Assembly: GCA_028692275.1 (NCBI GenBank)
Contig: JAQUXR010000012.1
Span: 1-64,000, forward strand
DNA: 64,000 bases
DNA from: Frisingicoccus sp009929615
GTDB taxonomy: Bacteria > Bacillota > Clostridia > Lachnospirales > Lachnospiraceae
Direction of reading: 5' to 3'
Shown here: one piece after another, positions 16,077-24,860 of the stretch
Layout of the letters: each line of letters opens with the position of its first letter
Position numbering within the stretch: the stretch's first letter is position 1
Notes under the pieces: generated by a model
What the model was told of the DNA's origin: nothing
Databases searched by the model: none
The model's input: only the letters and a program-made list of their open reading frames with translations
Made by a program: the position numbers and the translations under genes

Positions 16077-16310
16077 ATGAAGACAGATGAACACAAGATG
16101 ACCCAATTAGGATATGCATTGCGGGAATATCGGGTAAGACGAAACATGACTCAGCAGGAACTGGCGGAACAGCTTGGTGTGAGCACGAATACGATTCACC
16201 TATGGGAAACCAAGGTCTGTAAGCCCTCTATGGGTTCCTTGCTGTTACTTTCAGACCTGCTCGAAATTTCCCTTCTGGATATTATTTCCAAGTCTAAAAA
16301 GGATTATTGA
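16077..16310 (+). CDS. Small XRE-family helix-turn-helix regulator
   Basis: This 77-residue protein is a single Cro/C1-type helix-turn-helix: LGYALREYRVRRNMTQQELAEQLGVSTNTIHLWETKVCKPSMGSLLLLSDLLEISLLDI. There is no extra sensor domain. AAGGAG precedes the start. A TATAAT hexamer lies near 16040 but without a good -35. No toxin or phage gene is adjacent, so its targets are unknown. Confidence 0.9.
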   Translation: MKTDEHKMTQLGYALREYRVRRNMTQQELAEQLGVSTNTIHLWETKVCKPSMGSLLLLSDLLEISLLDIISKSKKDY

Positions 16311-16394
16311 TTACATATGCTGGGTGGATATTTTTCAAAAATATGTTATACTAATAAGAAATATTGAATCTGCAGAAGAAAAAGGAGAAAGAAT

Positions 16395-17414
16395 ATGTCT
16401 ATATTAGTTACCGGCGGAGCCGGATATATCGGAAGCCATACATGTGTTGAGCTTTTGAAAGCAGGTTATGAAGTTGTTGTTGTGGATAATCTATGTAATT
16501 CCTGTAAGGAAGCTCTGGACAGGGTTCAGGAGATTGCCGGAAAAACTTTAAAGTTTTATGAGATAGATGTTCTGGACAGAGAAGGTCTGAATAAAGTCTT
16601 CGATGCCGAGAACATTGATTCTGTTATTCATTTTGCCGGTTTAAAAGCTGTTGGTGAATCCGTTGTTAAACCATTGGAGTATTATTATAATAATATCACA
16701 GGAACTCTCGTATTATGTGACGTTATGCGTAACCATGGTGTTAAAAGTATTGTTTTCAGTTCATCAGCTACTGTTTATGGAACGCCTGCATTTATTCCGA
16801 TTACTGAGGAATGTCCGAAGGGAACCTGTACGAATCCTTATGGATGGACGAAATCCATGCTGGAGCAGATTTTGACAGATTTACACACAGCAGACCCGGA
16901 GTGGAAGGTTGTGTTACTCCGCTACTTTAATCCGATCGGTGCACATGAGAGTGGACGTATTGGCGAGAATCCAAAAGGAATTCCGAACAACCTTGTACCT
17001 TATATTACACAGGTTGCTGTTGGGAAACTTGAATCTTTAGGTGTCTTCGGTGATGACTATGATACTCCGGATGGTACGGGTGTAAGAGATTATATTCATG
17101 TTGTTGACCTGGCTATTGGTCATGTTAAAGCTATTGAGAAGATGGCTGCAGTTCATGACGGTGTTTTGATTTATAATCTGGGCACAGGTATTGGTTACAG
17201 TGTGCTGGATATTGTTAAAGGTTTTGAGAAGGCTGTTGGAAAAGAAATTCCGTATACCATTAAACCCAGAAGACTTGGTGATATTGCGACCTGTTATTCA
17301 GATGCTTCATTGGCTAAGAAAGAACTTGGCTGGGAAGCTGAACGGAATCTGGAACAGATGTGTGCCGATTCATGGAGATGGCAGAAGAATAACCCAGAAG
17401 GTTATATAGAGTAG
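16395..17414 (+). CDS. galE: UDP-glucose 4-epimerase
   Basis: This 339-residue short-chain dehydrogenase interconverts UDP-glucose and UDP-galactose for galactose use and surface polysaccharide synthesis. The NAD-binding motif GGAGYIGS is at 7-14, the catalytic serine lies in SSSATVYG (about 124) and the YxxxK pair is Y149 and K153. The C-terminal GYSVLDIVKGFEKA and GDIATCYSDASLAKKELGW are family signatures. AAGGAG lies eight bases before the start. The gene is monocistronic: TATACT near 16350 is a possible -10 and a terminator follows. Confidence 0.97.
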   Translation: MSILVTGGAGYIGSHTCVELLKAGYEVVVVDNLCNSCKEALDRVQEIAGKTLKFYEIDVLDREGLNKVFDAENIDSVIHFAGLKAVGESVVKPLEYYYNNITGTLVLCDVMRNHGVKSIVFSSSATVYGTPAFIPITEECPKGTCTNPYGWTKSMLEQILTDLHTADPEWKVVLLRYFNPIGAHESGRIGENPKGIPNNLVPYITQVAVGKLESLGVFGDDYDTPDGTGVRDYIHVVDLAIGHVKAIEKMAAVHDGVLIYNLGTGIGYSVLDIVKGFEKAVGKEIPYTIKPRRLGDIATCYSDASLAKKELGWEAERNLEQMCADSWRWQKNNPEGYIE

Positions 17415-17432
17415 ATATAGTAGATACGAATG

Positions 17433-17467
17433 AAAAGATTCTGTGATAAGCAGAATCTTTTTGTTTT
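17433..17467 (+). terminator. Terminator after galE
   Basis: AAAGATTCTG pairs with CAGAATCTTT across TGATAAG, followed by TTGTTTT. Confidence 0.85.
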
Positions 17468-17473
17468 ATCATA

Positions 17474-17502
17474 TTGAATGTAAATCTTGAAAAGATTATA
17501 AT
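17474..17502 (+). promoter_or_regulatory. Promoter of the hybrid histidine kinase
   Basis: TTGAAT (17474-17479), 17-base spacer, TATAAT (17497-17502), 40 bases before the start codon. Confidence 0.65.
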
Positions 17503-17542
17503 AAAGATAAGATTATCTGAAAACTAACTTGCGGGGAAAATA

Positions 17543-20500
17543 ATGAGAGAATATTTGGAAAAGAAAATTCAGGGAGCATCTGTTCCGAAAAACACCTTCG
17601 AACAATATAGTAGTGAGGTATGGGAAGATAACTTTTCATCATTGAAATTCTTGTGTTTTATTGGTATGGTGGTAAGTTATATCCTTGTTTTTTTATGCCT
17701 TCCTTTTATTAGAATCCTTGAAATGATATCTTTTTATCTGAGCATAGCCATTCTATTTACGATTGTGTATATCTTGCTTCTTACGGTCTTTACCATGCAT
17801 AAGAAGCTTCTTTTGCCTATCTATTATATTTTCCTGATTTTATTATTTTTGATAGGTATTATTACAGGCACCTATGGCGGACCTACGACAAATGCGACAA
17901 CGATTTTAATTTTCATGCTGATTTTTCCATTATGTATTATTGACAGGCCATGGCGGTTGAACTGTCTTCTTGGTGTTGTAACCGCTGTCTTTTGCGTAGC
18001 TGATATTTATGTGAAGTCGGGAGAAATTTTATCGCTGGATATCGCAAATACGGTTGTTGTTTGTTTTTTGAGTATGTTTTTTGCTTCAATGAATGTCCGG
18101 AGAAAGCTGCATGGATTTGAACTTCGAAGACGTGAAAGAGAAGCTGCCAGCAAAAAGGATGCGTTCATTAATGCCATTCCGACAGGAATTGCTATTTACG
18201 AAATACGTCAGACGGAAGTGAAACAGGTATTTATGAATGACAGCTATTTTGGACTTATGGGGGATAGCCGGGAGAGCCGGATGCGTCGGTCTAAGGGAGA
18301 TTTCATGAATAATATTTACCCGGAAGATCAGGAGAAGGTTAAAGAATCTGTTCGTCATATTCTTGAGGGAGCATCACAAACAGCTGTGACCTGTCGGGCG
18401 ATAAAGGGCGATGGCTCGCTTTTATGGGTTCGTTTTACAGCTTCAGTAGCAGAACGATGTGAAGATTTCATTCTTGTTTATACAGCCTACGTAAGTATGG
18501 AGGAAGAAGTTCAGAGTAAAAATGCCTTAGAACAGAGTCAGACACTTTTAGAATCAGCTATTCAAAGTGCAGATATGACGGTTTTTGAATATGACTGTAT
18601 CAGACGCCGGATTATTCAAAGAGAAAGTTCTATAGAAAAACATGGATTAAAAACGATTATAGAGGACGTTCCTGAGAGTCTTATAGTCTCCGGGTATTGC
18701 CATAAGGATTCTGCAGATTCCTATAGAGATATGTTTGAACGTCTTCATCAGACCGGGACTACTGTTCAGGGTGAGTTCTATGTAAAGCAGAAGAACTCTT
18801 TAGGATATTGGTGGGAACATGTAATACTCACGCCTATATTTGATGAAAAAGGGAATATGATTAAGGCCGTTGGGACCTCTATGGATGTAACAGAGCGTAA
18901 GGAAAAAGAGAAGCGGTATTATCAGCAGATTGGAATTATGTCCAGCAGTGCGGAGAACAATCTGATTACTAAGATACAGTACAATCTGACCCGGAGAGAA
19001 ATCGTCTATGCTTCGGCTATGCGGGATGATGCGATTCTGATACAGGAGAATGAAGGTTTTGAAACGGTGTTGGATAAGCTGGTTCCGGTGGTTGTAGGGG
19101 ATAAAAGCCGAAAAAGAGTACTTGAGGCTTTAGACAGGGATAGGTTACTTCGGAATTTTGCTGCAGGAGCAGTGGAGGAAGAGATTGAATATAAACGACG
19201 TGTACCGGGGGCCGCAATCACTTTTGCAAAGATGAGATGTTTGATGTCAGCCGATCCTCAGACAAATGATATCATGCTTTTTATTTATTGTTATGACAAT
19301 ACAGAGCGTATGATTGAAGAGAAGATTGTTGAGCAGCTTGGTTCCAGTGAATATGATGTGATTGGTATTATAGACGTAGCAACAGGGGATTATGTTGTTA
19401 AAAATATGAAAGAGATACATAGGAAGGATATTCCACCAGCAGGCAATGACTTTTATGGTATGTGTGAGAGGGTTATTCGTCATACAGTTGTACCGGAGAA
19501 TCAAAAGGAGATGTTGGAGAATATACACCTGGAGAATATTATTTACCAGCTGGCAGATAATGAGTCCTATGCATTTCCGTATTCTGTCTTGGGCAGAGAA
19601 AAAAAGATTTTGCGGAAGAAACTTCAGTTTCGATATTTAGACCAGAGTAAATCTTCGATTCTTTATACCTGTAGTGATATTACAGATATATATCAGCAGG
19701 AGCAGGAACAACTTCAAAAGATTCAGAGGGCACTTGTTGAGGCGAAACAGGCAACTCAGGCTAAAACAGATTTCCTGTCACGTATGAGCCATGATATACG
19801 AACACCATTAAATGCTATTCTGGGGTCCGCATCCCTTGCACAGGATGAAACGGACGATTCAGAGGCTGTTAGAAATTATCTGGAAACCATTGAATCTTCA
19901 GGTCGATTTTTACTGGGACTCATCAATGATATTTTGGATATCAGCAAAATCGAGAGTGGTAAGATTGAACTCAGGCCGGAAGTGTGTCGGGTATCTGACT
20001 TTGCTCATAGTGTGGAAATGGCCATTCGACCTTTGATGGAGAAGAAACATATTGAGTTTATTTTTAAGATGAATTGTGGCTTTCATACCATATTTGTTGA
20101 TAAGCTGCGTCATCAGCAGATTTTCTTTAATTTGCTTTCAAATGCAGCCAAGTATACACCGGAAGGCGGCAGGGTAGAGTATACGACGGAAGCAATACCG
20201 GCACCGGAAGGTATGGTGGGTGTACGAAATACAGTGAGGGATAATGGCATTGGTATGACGGAGGCTTATATGAGCCATCTGTTTGAACCTTTCACCAGAG
20301 ATAATAACGCGGTTATAAACCAGACGGAAGGCAGTGGTCTGGGGCTTGCTATTGTGAAAAATATCGTAGATGCCATGGGTGGAAGGATTCATGTGAATAG
20401 TGAACTAGGCAAGGGCTTTGAGTTTATTGTGGACCTTTATATGCCGCTGGTGGCAGCTGAGAAACAGCTCGATAGAAAACCGGTAAATCAGGATGAAAGG

Positions 20501-20887
20501 ATTCTTAAGGGGAAACAGGTTCTGTTGGTTGAGGATAATGTTATTAATACGCGGATTGCTTCAAAACTGCTGGAGAAAAAAGGATGTGTCGTGATATCAG
20601 CAGTTAATGGGCAGGAGGCTGTGGATGTTTTCAGGGAAGCAGAAGCAGGAGCAATTGATTTGATTTTAATGGATATTCGTATGCCAGTGATGAATGGTCT
20701 GGAGGCGGCCCGCAGTATTCGGGAACTCAAGAAGGCAGATTCGGCGACGGTTCCGATTATTGCCATGACAGCGGATGCTTTTAGTGAGGATATTATTAAA
20801 ACGGAGGAAGCAGGTATGAATGGGCATTTGCCGAAACCTGTTGAGCCGGACAAGCTGTATCAGATTTTGATTGAGAATCTGACGTAA
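17543..20887 (+). CDS. Membrane-bound hybrid sensor histidine kinase with receiver domain
   Basis: This 1114-residue protein combines an N-terminal block of about six membrane segments (roughly 36-185), several PAS-like sensor regions (about 205-325, 345-455, and weaker ones near 470-590 and 605-720), a coiled coil, a HisKA domain with H750 in SHDIRTPLNA, an ATPase domain (NLLSNAAKYT, DNGIGM, GSGLGLAIV) and a C-terminal receiver with D1044 in LMDIRMP. The kinase would pass phosphate to its own receiver. No response regulator with an output domain or phosphotransfer protein is adjacent, so it is an orphan; its signal and output are unknown. Confidence 0.93.
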   Translation: MREYLEKKIQGASVPKNTFEQYSSEVWEDNFSSLKFLCFIGMVVSYILVFLCLPFIRILEMISFYLSIAILFTIVYILLLTVFTMHKKLLLPIYYIFLILLFLIGIITGTYGGPTTNATTILIFMLIFPLCIIDRPWRLNCLLGVVTAVFCVADIYVKSGEILSLDIANTVVVCFLSMFFASMNVRRKLHGFELRRREREAASKKDAFINAIPTGIAIYEIRQTEVKQVFMNDSYFGLMGDSRESRMRRSKGDFMNNIYPEDQEKVKESVRHILEGASQTAVTCRAIKGDGSLLWVRFTASVAERCEDFILVYTAYVSMEEEVQSKNALEQSQTLLESAIQSADMTVFEYDCIRRRIIQRESSIEKHGLKTIIEDVPESLIVSGYCHKDSADSYRDMFERLHQTGTTVQGEFYVKQKNSLGYWWEHVILTPIFDEKGNMIKAVGTSMDVTERKEKEKRYYQQIGIMSSSAENNLITKIQYNLTRREIVYASAMRDDAILIQENEGFETVLDKLVPVVVGDKSRKRVLEALDRDRLLRNFAAGAVEEEIEYKRRVPGAAITFAKMRCLMSADPQTNDIMLFIYCYDNTERMIEEKIVEQLGSSEYDVIGIIDVATGDYVVKNMKEIHRKDIPPAGNDFYGMCERVIRHTVVPENQKEMLENIHLENIIYQLADNESYAFPYSVLGREKKILRKKLQFRYLDQSKSSILYTCSDITDIYQQEQEQLQKIQRALVEAKQATQAKTDFLSRMSHDIRTPLNAILGSASLAQDETDDSEAVRNYLETIESSGRFLLGLINDILDISKIESGKIELRPEVCRVSDFAHSVEMAIRPLMEKKHIEFIFKMNCGFHTIFVDKLRHQQIFFNLLSNAAKYTPEGGRVEYTTEAIPAPEGMVGVRNTVRDNGIGMTEAYMSHLFEPFTRDNNAVINQTEGSGLGLAIVKNIVDAMGGRIHVNSELGKGFEFIVDLYMPLVAAEKQLDRKPVNQDERILKGKQVLLVEDNVINTRIASKLLEKKGCVVISAVNGQEAVDVFREAEAGAIDLILMDIRMPVMNGLEAARSIRELKKADSATVPIIAMTADAFSEDIIKTEEAGMNGHLPKPVEPDKLYQILIENLT

Positions 20888-20936
20888 AATTCATCGGCTA
20901 CGGTGTTTGGAATTGTATTAACGGTTATTTATTTAA

Positions 20937-20975
20937 GGAGAGAGGCATAGTTAAACTATGATCTCTCTCCTTTTT
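20937..20975 (+). terminator. Terminator after the hybrid kinase
   Basis: GGAGAGAG and CATAGT pair with ACTATG and CTCTCTCC around a short loop, followed by TTTTT. The converging protease gene ends 19 bases away. Confidence 0.85.
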
Positions 20976-20993
20976 ATGAGATAGGAAATTTCT

Positions 20994-21929
20994 TTATTTG
21001 CAGGATGAATCATCGGGGGCATGCAGTAGTTTTTCAACATGAATCAACCCGTAGCCCTGCTGATTGCGGGGCAGATGGAGGTCTGTTGCTGTCGCCTGGA
21101 TATAATGTTTGACTTCTTCATTTGTTAAGTGAGGATATTTGCTCAAAAAAAGAGCGGCGGCCCCAGATACAATGGGTGTCGCCATAGAGGTTCCACTGCG
21201 GGCGGTATAGGTGCCTTCACTGTTATAATAGGGAGGGCTGCAGGAAATAATGTCTGAACCGGGAGCAACCACATCCGGTTTTTGAATCATGCGCCGTGTA
21301 GGACCTCTCCCTGAATAATTATGAATCCGGCTTCCACCCAGCAGTACTGTTTTGTGGTCATCAGAAGAGCCGACAGTGATGACTTTCCTGCTGATACCGG
21401 GAGAAGTGACAGACATGCTTTTAGGCCCATTATTCCCGGCGGCGACAACAACAACAATACCACTGTCCCAGGCCGCATTGACACTTTGAACAAGAACAGA
21501 TTTTTCCTCGTCAACTTCAGTATTTTCAGAACCGACAGAAATATTCAGTATACGGATATTATAGAGCTGACGGTTATCAATGACCCAGCGGATGGCTTTT
21601 AAAATATGATTGATGGAGCCATTTCCTTTGGAATCCAGTATTTTTCCAACAATTAAGTGAGCCTCAGGGGCGATGCCCCGGTAGCGTCCTTCTGAAAGGG
21701 ACCCGTTGCCGGCAATAATGCCGCATACATGGGTGCCATGACCGTTATCATCATAATAACCGGGTTGTTTTTTAATAAAATCTTTGAAGGCAGTAATTCT
21801 ATTTAAAGGAAAACGAAAATCTTTGTGGGGATAAATACCGGTATCCAGGACGGCGACACCTATGGATTTTCCGGTATAGGGAAACAATGCCGGATTGTCC
21901 GCATGAATGACTTTTCTGGCCTGATACAT
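20994..21929 (-). CDS. Intracellular subtilisin-like serine protease (S8)
   Basis: This 311-residue subtilase has the complete catalytic triad: D29 (VAVLDTGI), H64 (NGHGTHVCG) and S248 (SGTSMATP), plus the oxyanion asparagine N166 (AAGNNG). There is no signal peptide or long propeptide, which points to a cytoplasmic enzyme such as the AprX or ISP types. It ends with a family-like YGLIHVEKLL. It is divergent from icd and monocistronic. Intracellular subtilisins are linked to protein turnover in stationary phase and sporulation in related bacteria; that role here is inferred. Confidence 0.93.
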   Translation of the reverse strand: MYQARKVIHADNPALFPYTGKSIGVAVLDTGIYPHKDFRFPLNRITAFKDFIKKQPGYYDDNGHGTHVCGIIAGNGSLSEGRYRGIAPEAHLIVGKILDSKGNGSINHILKAIRWVIDNRQLYNIRILNISVGSENTEVDEEKSVLVQSVNAAWDSGIVVVVAAGNNGPKSMSVTSPGISRKVITVGSSDDHKTVLLGGSRIHNYSGRGPTRRMIQKPDVVAPGSDIISCSPPYYNSEGTYTARSGTSMATPIVSGAAALFLSKYPHLTNEEVKHYIQATATDLHLPRNQQGYGLIHVEKLLHAPDDSSCK

Positions 21930-21998
21930 AGAATCGCCTGTTTTTTAATATAATATATGTATTTTTATTAGAAAAATTGAATGTCTTCTAAAATATTC

Positions 21999-22027
21999 TT
22001 GCATAATCTAAAAAGTTATTATATGAT
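21999..22027 (+). promoter_or_regulatory. Promoter of icd
   Basis: TTGCAT (21999-22004), 17-base spacer, TATGAT (22022-22027), 32 bases before the start codon. Confidence 0.6.
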
Positions 22028-22059
22028 GGGGTTTAGAGTTAATGTTAGGAGGAAGACCT

Positions 22060-23268
22060 ATGGAAAAGATAAAGATGACGACACCATTAGTTGAGATGGA
22101 TGGCGATGAAATGACACGAATTCTCTGGAAGATGATTAAGGATGAACTCCTTGAGCCTTTCATTGAATTAAATACAGAGTACTATGACCTTGGTTTGGAA
22201 TACAGAAACGAAACCGATGATAAGGTAACGGTTGATTCTGCTCTGGCTACGAAGAAATATGGTGTAGCTGTTAAGTGTGCAACGATTACTCCAAACGGTG
22301 CACGTATGGGTGAGTATAATTTAAAAGAGATGTGGAAGAGTCCGAATGGAACCATTCGTGCCATTCTTGATGGTACAGTTTTTCGTGCCCCGATTATTGT
22401 TAAAGGTATTGAACCGAACGTAAAGACATGGACAAAGCCGATTACACTGGCAAGACATGCTTATGGTGATGTTTATAAAGGAAGCGAGATGAAGATTCCT
22501 GGAGCTGGTAAAGTAGAACTTGTTTACACAGCTGCTGATGGAAGTGAAGCGCGTGAACTTGTTCATGAATTTGATGGTCCTGGTATTGTCCAGGGTATGC
22601 ATAACACGGTGAAATCCATTCGAAGTTTTGCTCATAGTTGTTTCAAATATGCTTTAGACACAAAGCAGGATTTGTGGTTTGCAACTAAAGATACAATTTC
22701 TAAAAAATATGACCACACATTTAAAGATATTTTCCAGGAGATTTATGATGCAGAATATGCGAAAGCATTTGAAGCAGCAGGGCTGGAATATTTCTATACA
22801 TTAATTGATGATGCTGTAGCCCGTGTTATGAAATCTGAAGGTGGTTACATTTGGGCATGTAAGAACTATGATGGCGATGTTATGAGTGACATGGTATCTT
22901 CTGCATTTGGCTCTCTGGCCATGATGACATCGGTGCTTGTATCACCAGAAGGTTATTATGAATATGAAGCAGCTCACGGAACAGTTCAGAGACATTATTA
23001 CAAACATCTGGCAGGCGAGGAAACTTCTACAAACTCAGTAGCAACTATTTTCGCATGGACGGGTGCTCTAAGAAAAAGAGGCGAACTTGATGGCAACAAT
23101 GAATTGATGGCTTTTGCAGATAAGCTGGAAGAGGCAACTGTTAAGACTATCGAGTCCGGTAAGATGACGAAAGACCTTGTTCTTTTGACAACTTTGGATA
23201 ATGTAACAGAATTATCCAGTGAAGGTTTTATTAAAGCTATTCGTGAGAATTTAGAAAAAATGTGTTAA
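22060..23268 (+). CDS. icd: NADP-dependent isocitrate dehydrogenase
   Basis: This 402-residue enzyme oxidises isocitrate to 2-oxoglutarate. It belongs to the dimeric 'eukaryotic-like' type II group: MTTPLVEMDGDEMTRILW at the start, the substrate motif SPNGTIR (about 94-100), DLWFATKDTISKKYD, the metal-binding region YDGDVMSDMVSSAFGSL and EAAHGTVQRHY for cofactor binding. The start at 22060 has AGGAGGA nine bases upstream; an ATG at 22042 precedes that site and is rejected. Next to the probable Re-citrate synthase it completes a route to 2-oxoglutarate and glutamate. A terminator separates the two genes. Confidence 0.96.
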   Translation: MEKIKMTTPLVEMDGDEMTRILWKMIKDELLEPFIELNTEYYDLGLEYRNETDDKVTVDSALATKKYGVAVKCATITPNGARMGEYNLKEMWKSPNGTIRAILDGTVFRAPIIVKGIEPNVKTWTKPITLARHAYGDVYKGSEMKIPGAGKVELVYTAADGSEARELVHEFDGPGIVQGMHNTVKSIRSFAHSCFKYALDTKQDLWFATKDTISKKYDHTFKDIFQEIYDAEYAKAFEAAGLEYFYTLIDDAVARVMKSEGGYIWACKNYDGDVMSDMVSSAFGSLAMMTSVLVSPEGYYEYEAAHGTVQRHYYKHLAGEETSTNSVATIFAWTGALRKRGELDGNNELMAFADKLEEATVKTIESGKMTKDLVLLTTLDNVTELSSEGFIKAIRENLEKMC

Positions 23269-23280
23269 TTATAAAATAAA

Positions 23281-23340
23281 CAGGGGACCATCTATTGAAA
23301 GGGAAAGAGCGCTTTCGGTGGATTGGTTCCCTTATTTTGT
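23281..23340 (+). terminator. Terminator after icd
   Basis: GGGGACCA pairs with TTGGTTCCC (one G-U) and GAAAG with CTTTC inside, followed by TTATTTTGTT. Confidence 0.65.
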
Positions 23341-23359
23341 TATAAAATAAACAAACCCC

Positions 23360-23394
23360 TTGACAGAAAATGTATAATTGTATACAATTATACA
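23360..23394 (+). promoter_or_regulatory. Promoter with overlapping 24-base palindromic operator (GntR site)
   Basis: TTGACA (23360-23365), 17-base spacer and TACAAT (23383-23388) form a strong promoter. A perfect 24-base palindrome at 23371-23394 (half-site TGTATAATTGTA) covers the spacer and -10 element. The operon's last gene encodes a GntR/FCD regulator, so autoregulated repression is the simplest reading. Confidence 0.8.
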
Positions 23395-23454
23395 TGGACG
23401 TCAGTTCGCTAAAAAGATGAAGTGATTTAGATTTTGAAAAGAGGAGTGTGAAAT

Positions 23455-24849
23455 ATGGATAATCGTAATGTGGTAATTAACCCTCATAATAATTTACTGG
23501 CTTTTGAAGAGCACTTCTATGGTCTTCAGGATGTTAAGGAACCAAATGTTTTCAGAAACCTGTTTCCTTATGAAGAAGTCCCTAAGATTGTATTCAATCA
23601 ACGTGTTGTGCCGATTAACATGCCAGATGAAATATGGATTACAGATACAACTTTTCGAGATGGACAACAGTCACGTGCTCCCTATTCTACCGAGCAGATA
23701 GTGACTCTTTATGATTATATGCACCGCCTTAGTGGACCTAAGGGGATTGTACGGCAGAGTGAGTTTTTCCTTTACAGTGAGAAAGACAGAAATGCTGCTT
23801 ATAAATGTATGGAACGCGGTTATGAATTTCCTGAAGTAACTGCCTGGATTCGGGCGAACAAAAAGGATTTTCAGTTTGTTAAAGAAATGGGCATTAAAGA
23901 AACAGGTATCCTGGTAAGCTGCTCCGATTATCATATTTTTTATAAGATGAAAATGACACGTAAACAGGCGATGGAACATTATCTGAGTGTTGTTAAGGAA
24001 TGTCTTGAAACAGGTGTACGCCCAAGATGCCATCTGGAAGACATTACCCGTTCAGATATTTACGGTTTTGTTATTCCTTTCTGTCTGGAGTTGGAGAAAC
24101 TTGGAGAACAGTATGGTATTCCGGTTAAAATCCGTGCCTGTGATACGATGGGGTATGGTGTAAACTTTACGGGTGCAGCAATTCCGAGGTCAGTGCCCGG
24201 AATTATTTATGGTTTAAATGTTCATGCCGGAGTTCCATCGAACATGATTGAGTGGCATGGTCATAATGATTTTTACAAGGCCGTTGTTAATTCAACAACA
24301 GCATGGCTTTATGGTGCATCCGGGGTTAATTGTTCGCTCTTTGGTATTGGTGAGCGTACAGGTAATACACCTTTGGAGGCTATGGTTTTTGAATATGCTC
24401 AGATTCGTGGAACACTGGACGGCATGGATACGACAGTGATTACAGAGATGGCTGAATATTATGAAAAAGAAATCGGATATAAGCTTCCTTCAAGAACACC
24501 ATTTGTTGGAAAGAATTTTAATGTAACCCGTGCCGGAATTCATGCCGATGGGCTGCTAAAAAATGAAGAAATCTATAATATTTTTGATACAGAGAAGTTC
24601 TTAAACCGACCCGTTTTGGTTGCTGTTTCCAATACTTCCGGTCTTGCTGGAATTGCTCATTGGATTAATACTTACTTCCGTCTGAAAGATGATAAGTGTG
24701 TAACAAAATCAGACCCGATTATTGGTTATGTAAAAGAATGGGTTGATAAAGAATATGAAAGCGGCCGTGTGACAGCATTGACCGATGAAGAACTTTTGAA
24801 AGTAATAGATGAAGCATGTAAAGCATGTAATTATACGATAGGGGCGTAG
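23455..24849 (+). CDS. Probable Re-citrate synthase (HMGL/homocitrate synthase family)
   Basis: This 464-residue TIM-barrel enzyme belongs to the isopropylmalate/homocitrate synthase family: DTTFRDGQQ (about 64-72) at the active site, the metal-binding WHGHNDFYKAV and the GIGERTGN loop. It carries an N-terminal extension of about 60 residues and lacks the leucine-sensing LeuA C-domain. These features and its place next to isocitrate dehydrogenase fit the Re-stereospecific citrate synthase first identified in Clostridium kluyveri, which belongs to this family. It would condense acetyl-CoA with oxaloacetate. Homocitrate or citramalate synthase are alternatives. GAGGAG lies upstream, and the GntR gene follows immediately. 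Confidence 0.75.
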   Translation: MDNRNVVINPHNNLLAFEEHFYGLQDVKEPNVFRNLFPYEEVPKIVFNQRVVPINMPDEIWITDTTFRDGQQSRAPYSTEQIVTLYDYMHRLSGPKGIVRQSEFFLYSEKDRNAAYKCMERGYEFPEVTAWIRANKKDFQFVKEMGIKETGILVSCSDYHIFYKMKMTRKQAMEHYLSVVKECLETGVRPRCHLEDITRSDIYGFVIPFCLELEKLGEQYGIPVKIRACDTMGYGVNFTGAAIPRSVPGIIYGLNVHAGVPSNMIEWHGHNDFYKAVVNSTTAWLYGASGVNCSLFGIGERTGNTPLEAMVFEYAQIRGTLDGMDTTVITEMAEYYEKEIGYKLPSRTPFVGKNFNVTRAGIHADGLLKNEEIYNIFDTEKFLNRPVLVAVSNTSGLAGIAHWINTYFRLKDDKCVTKSDPIIGYVKEWVDKEYESGRVTALTDEELLKVIDEACKACNYTIGA

Positions 24850-24860
24850 GAGGCCGATTT

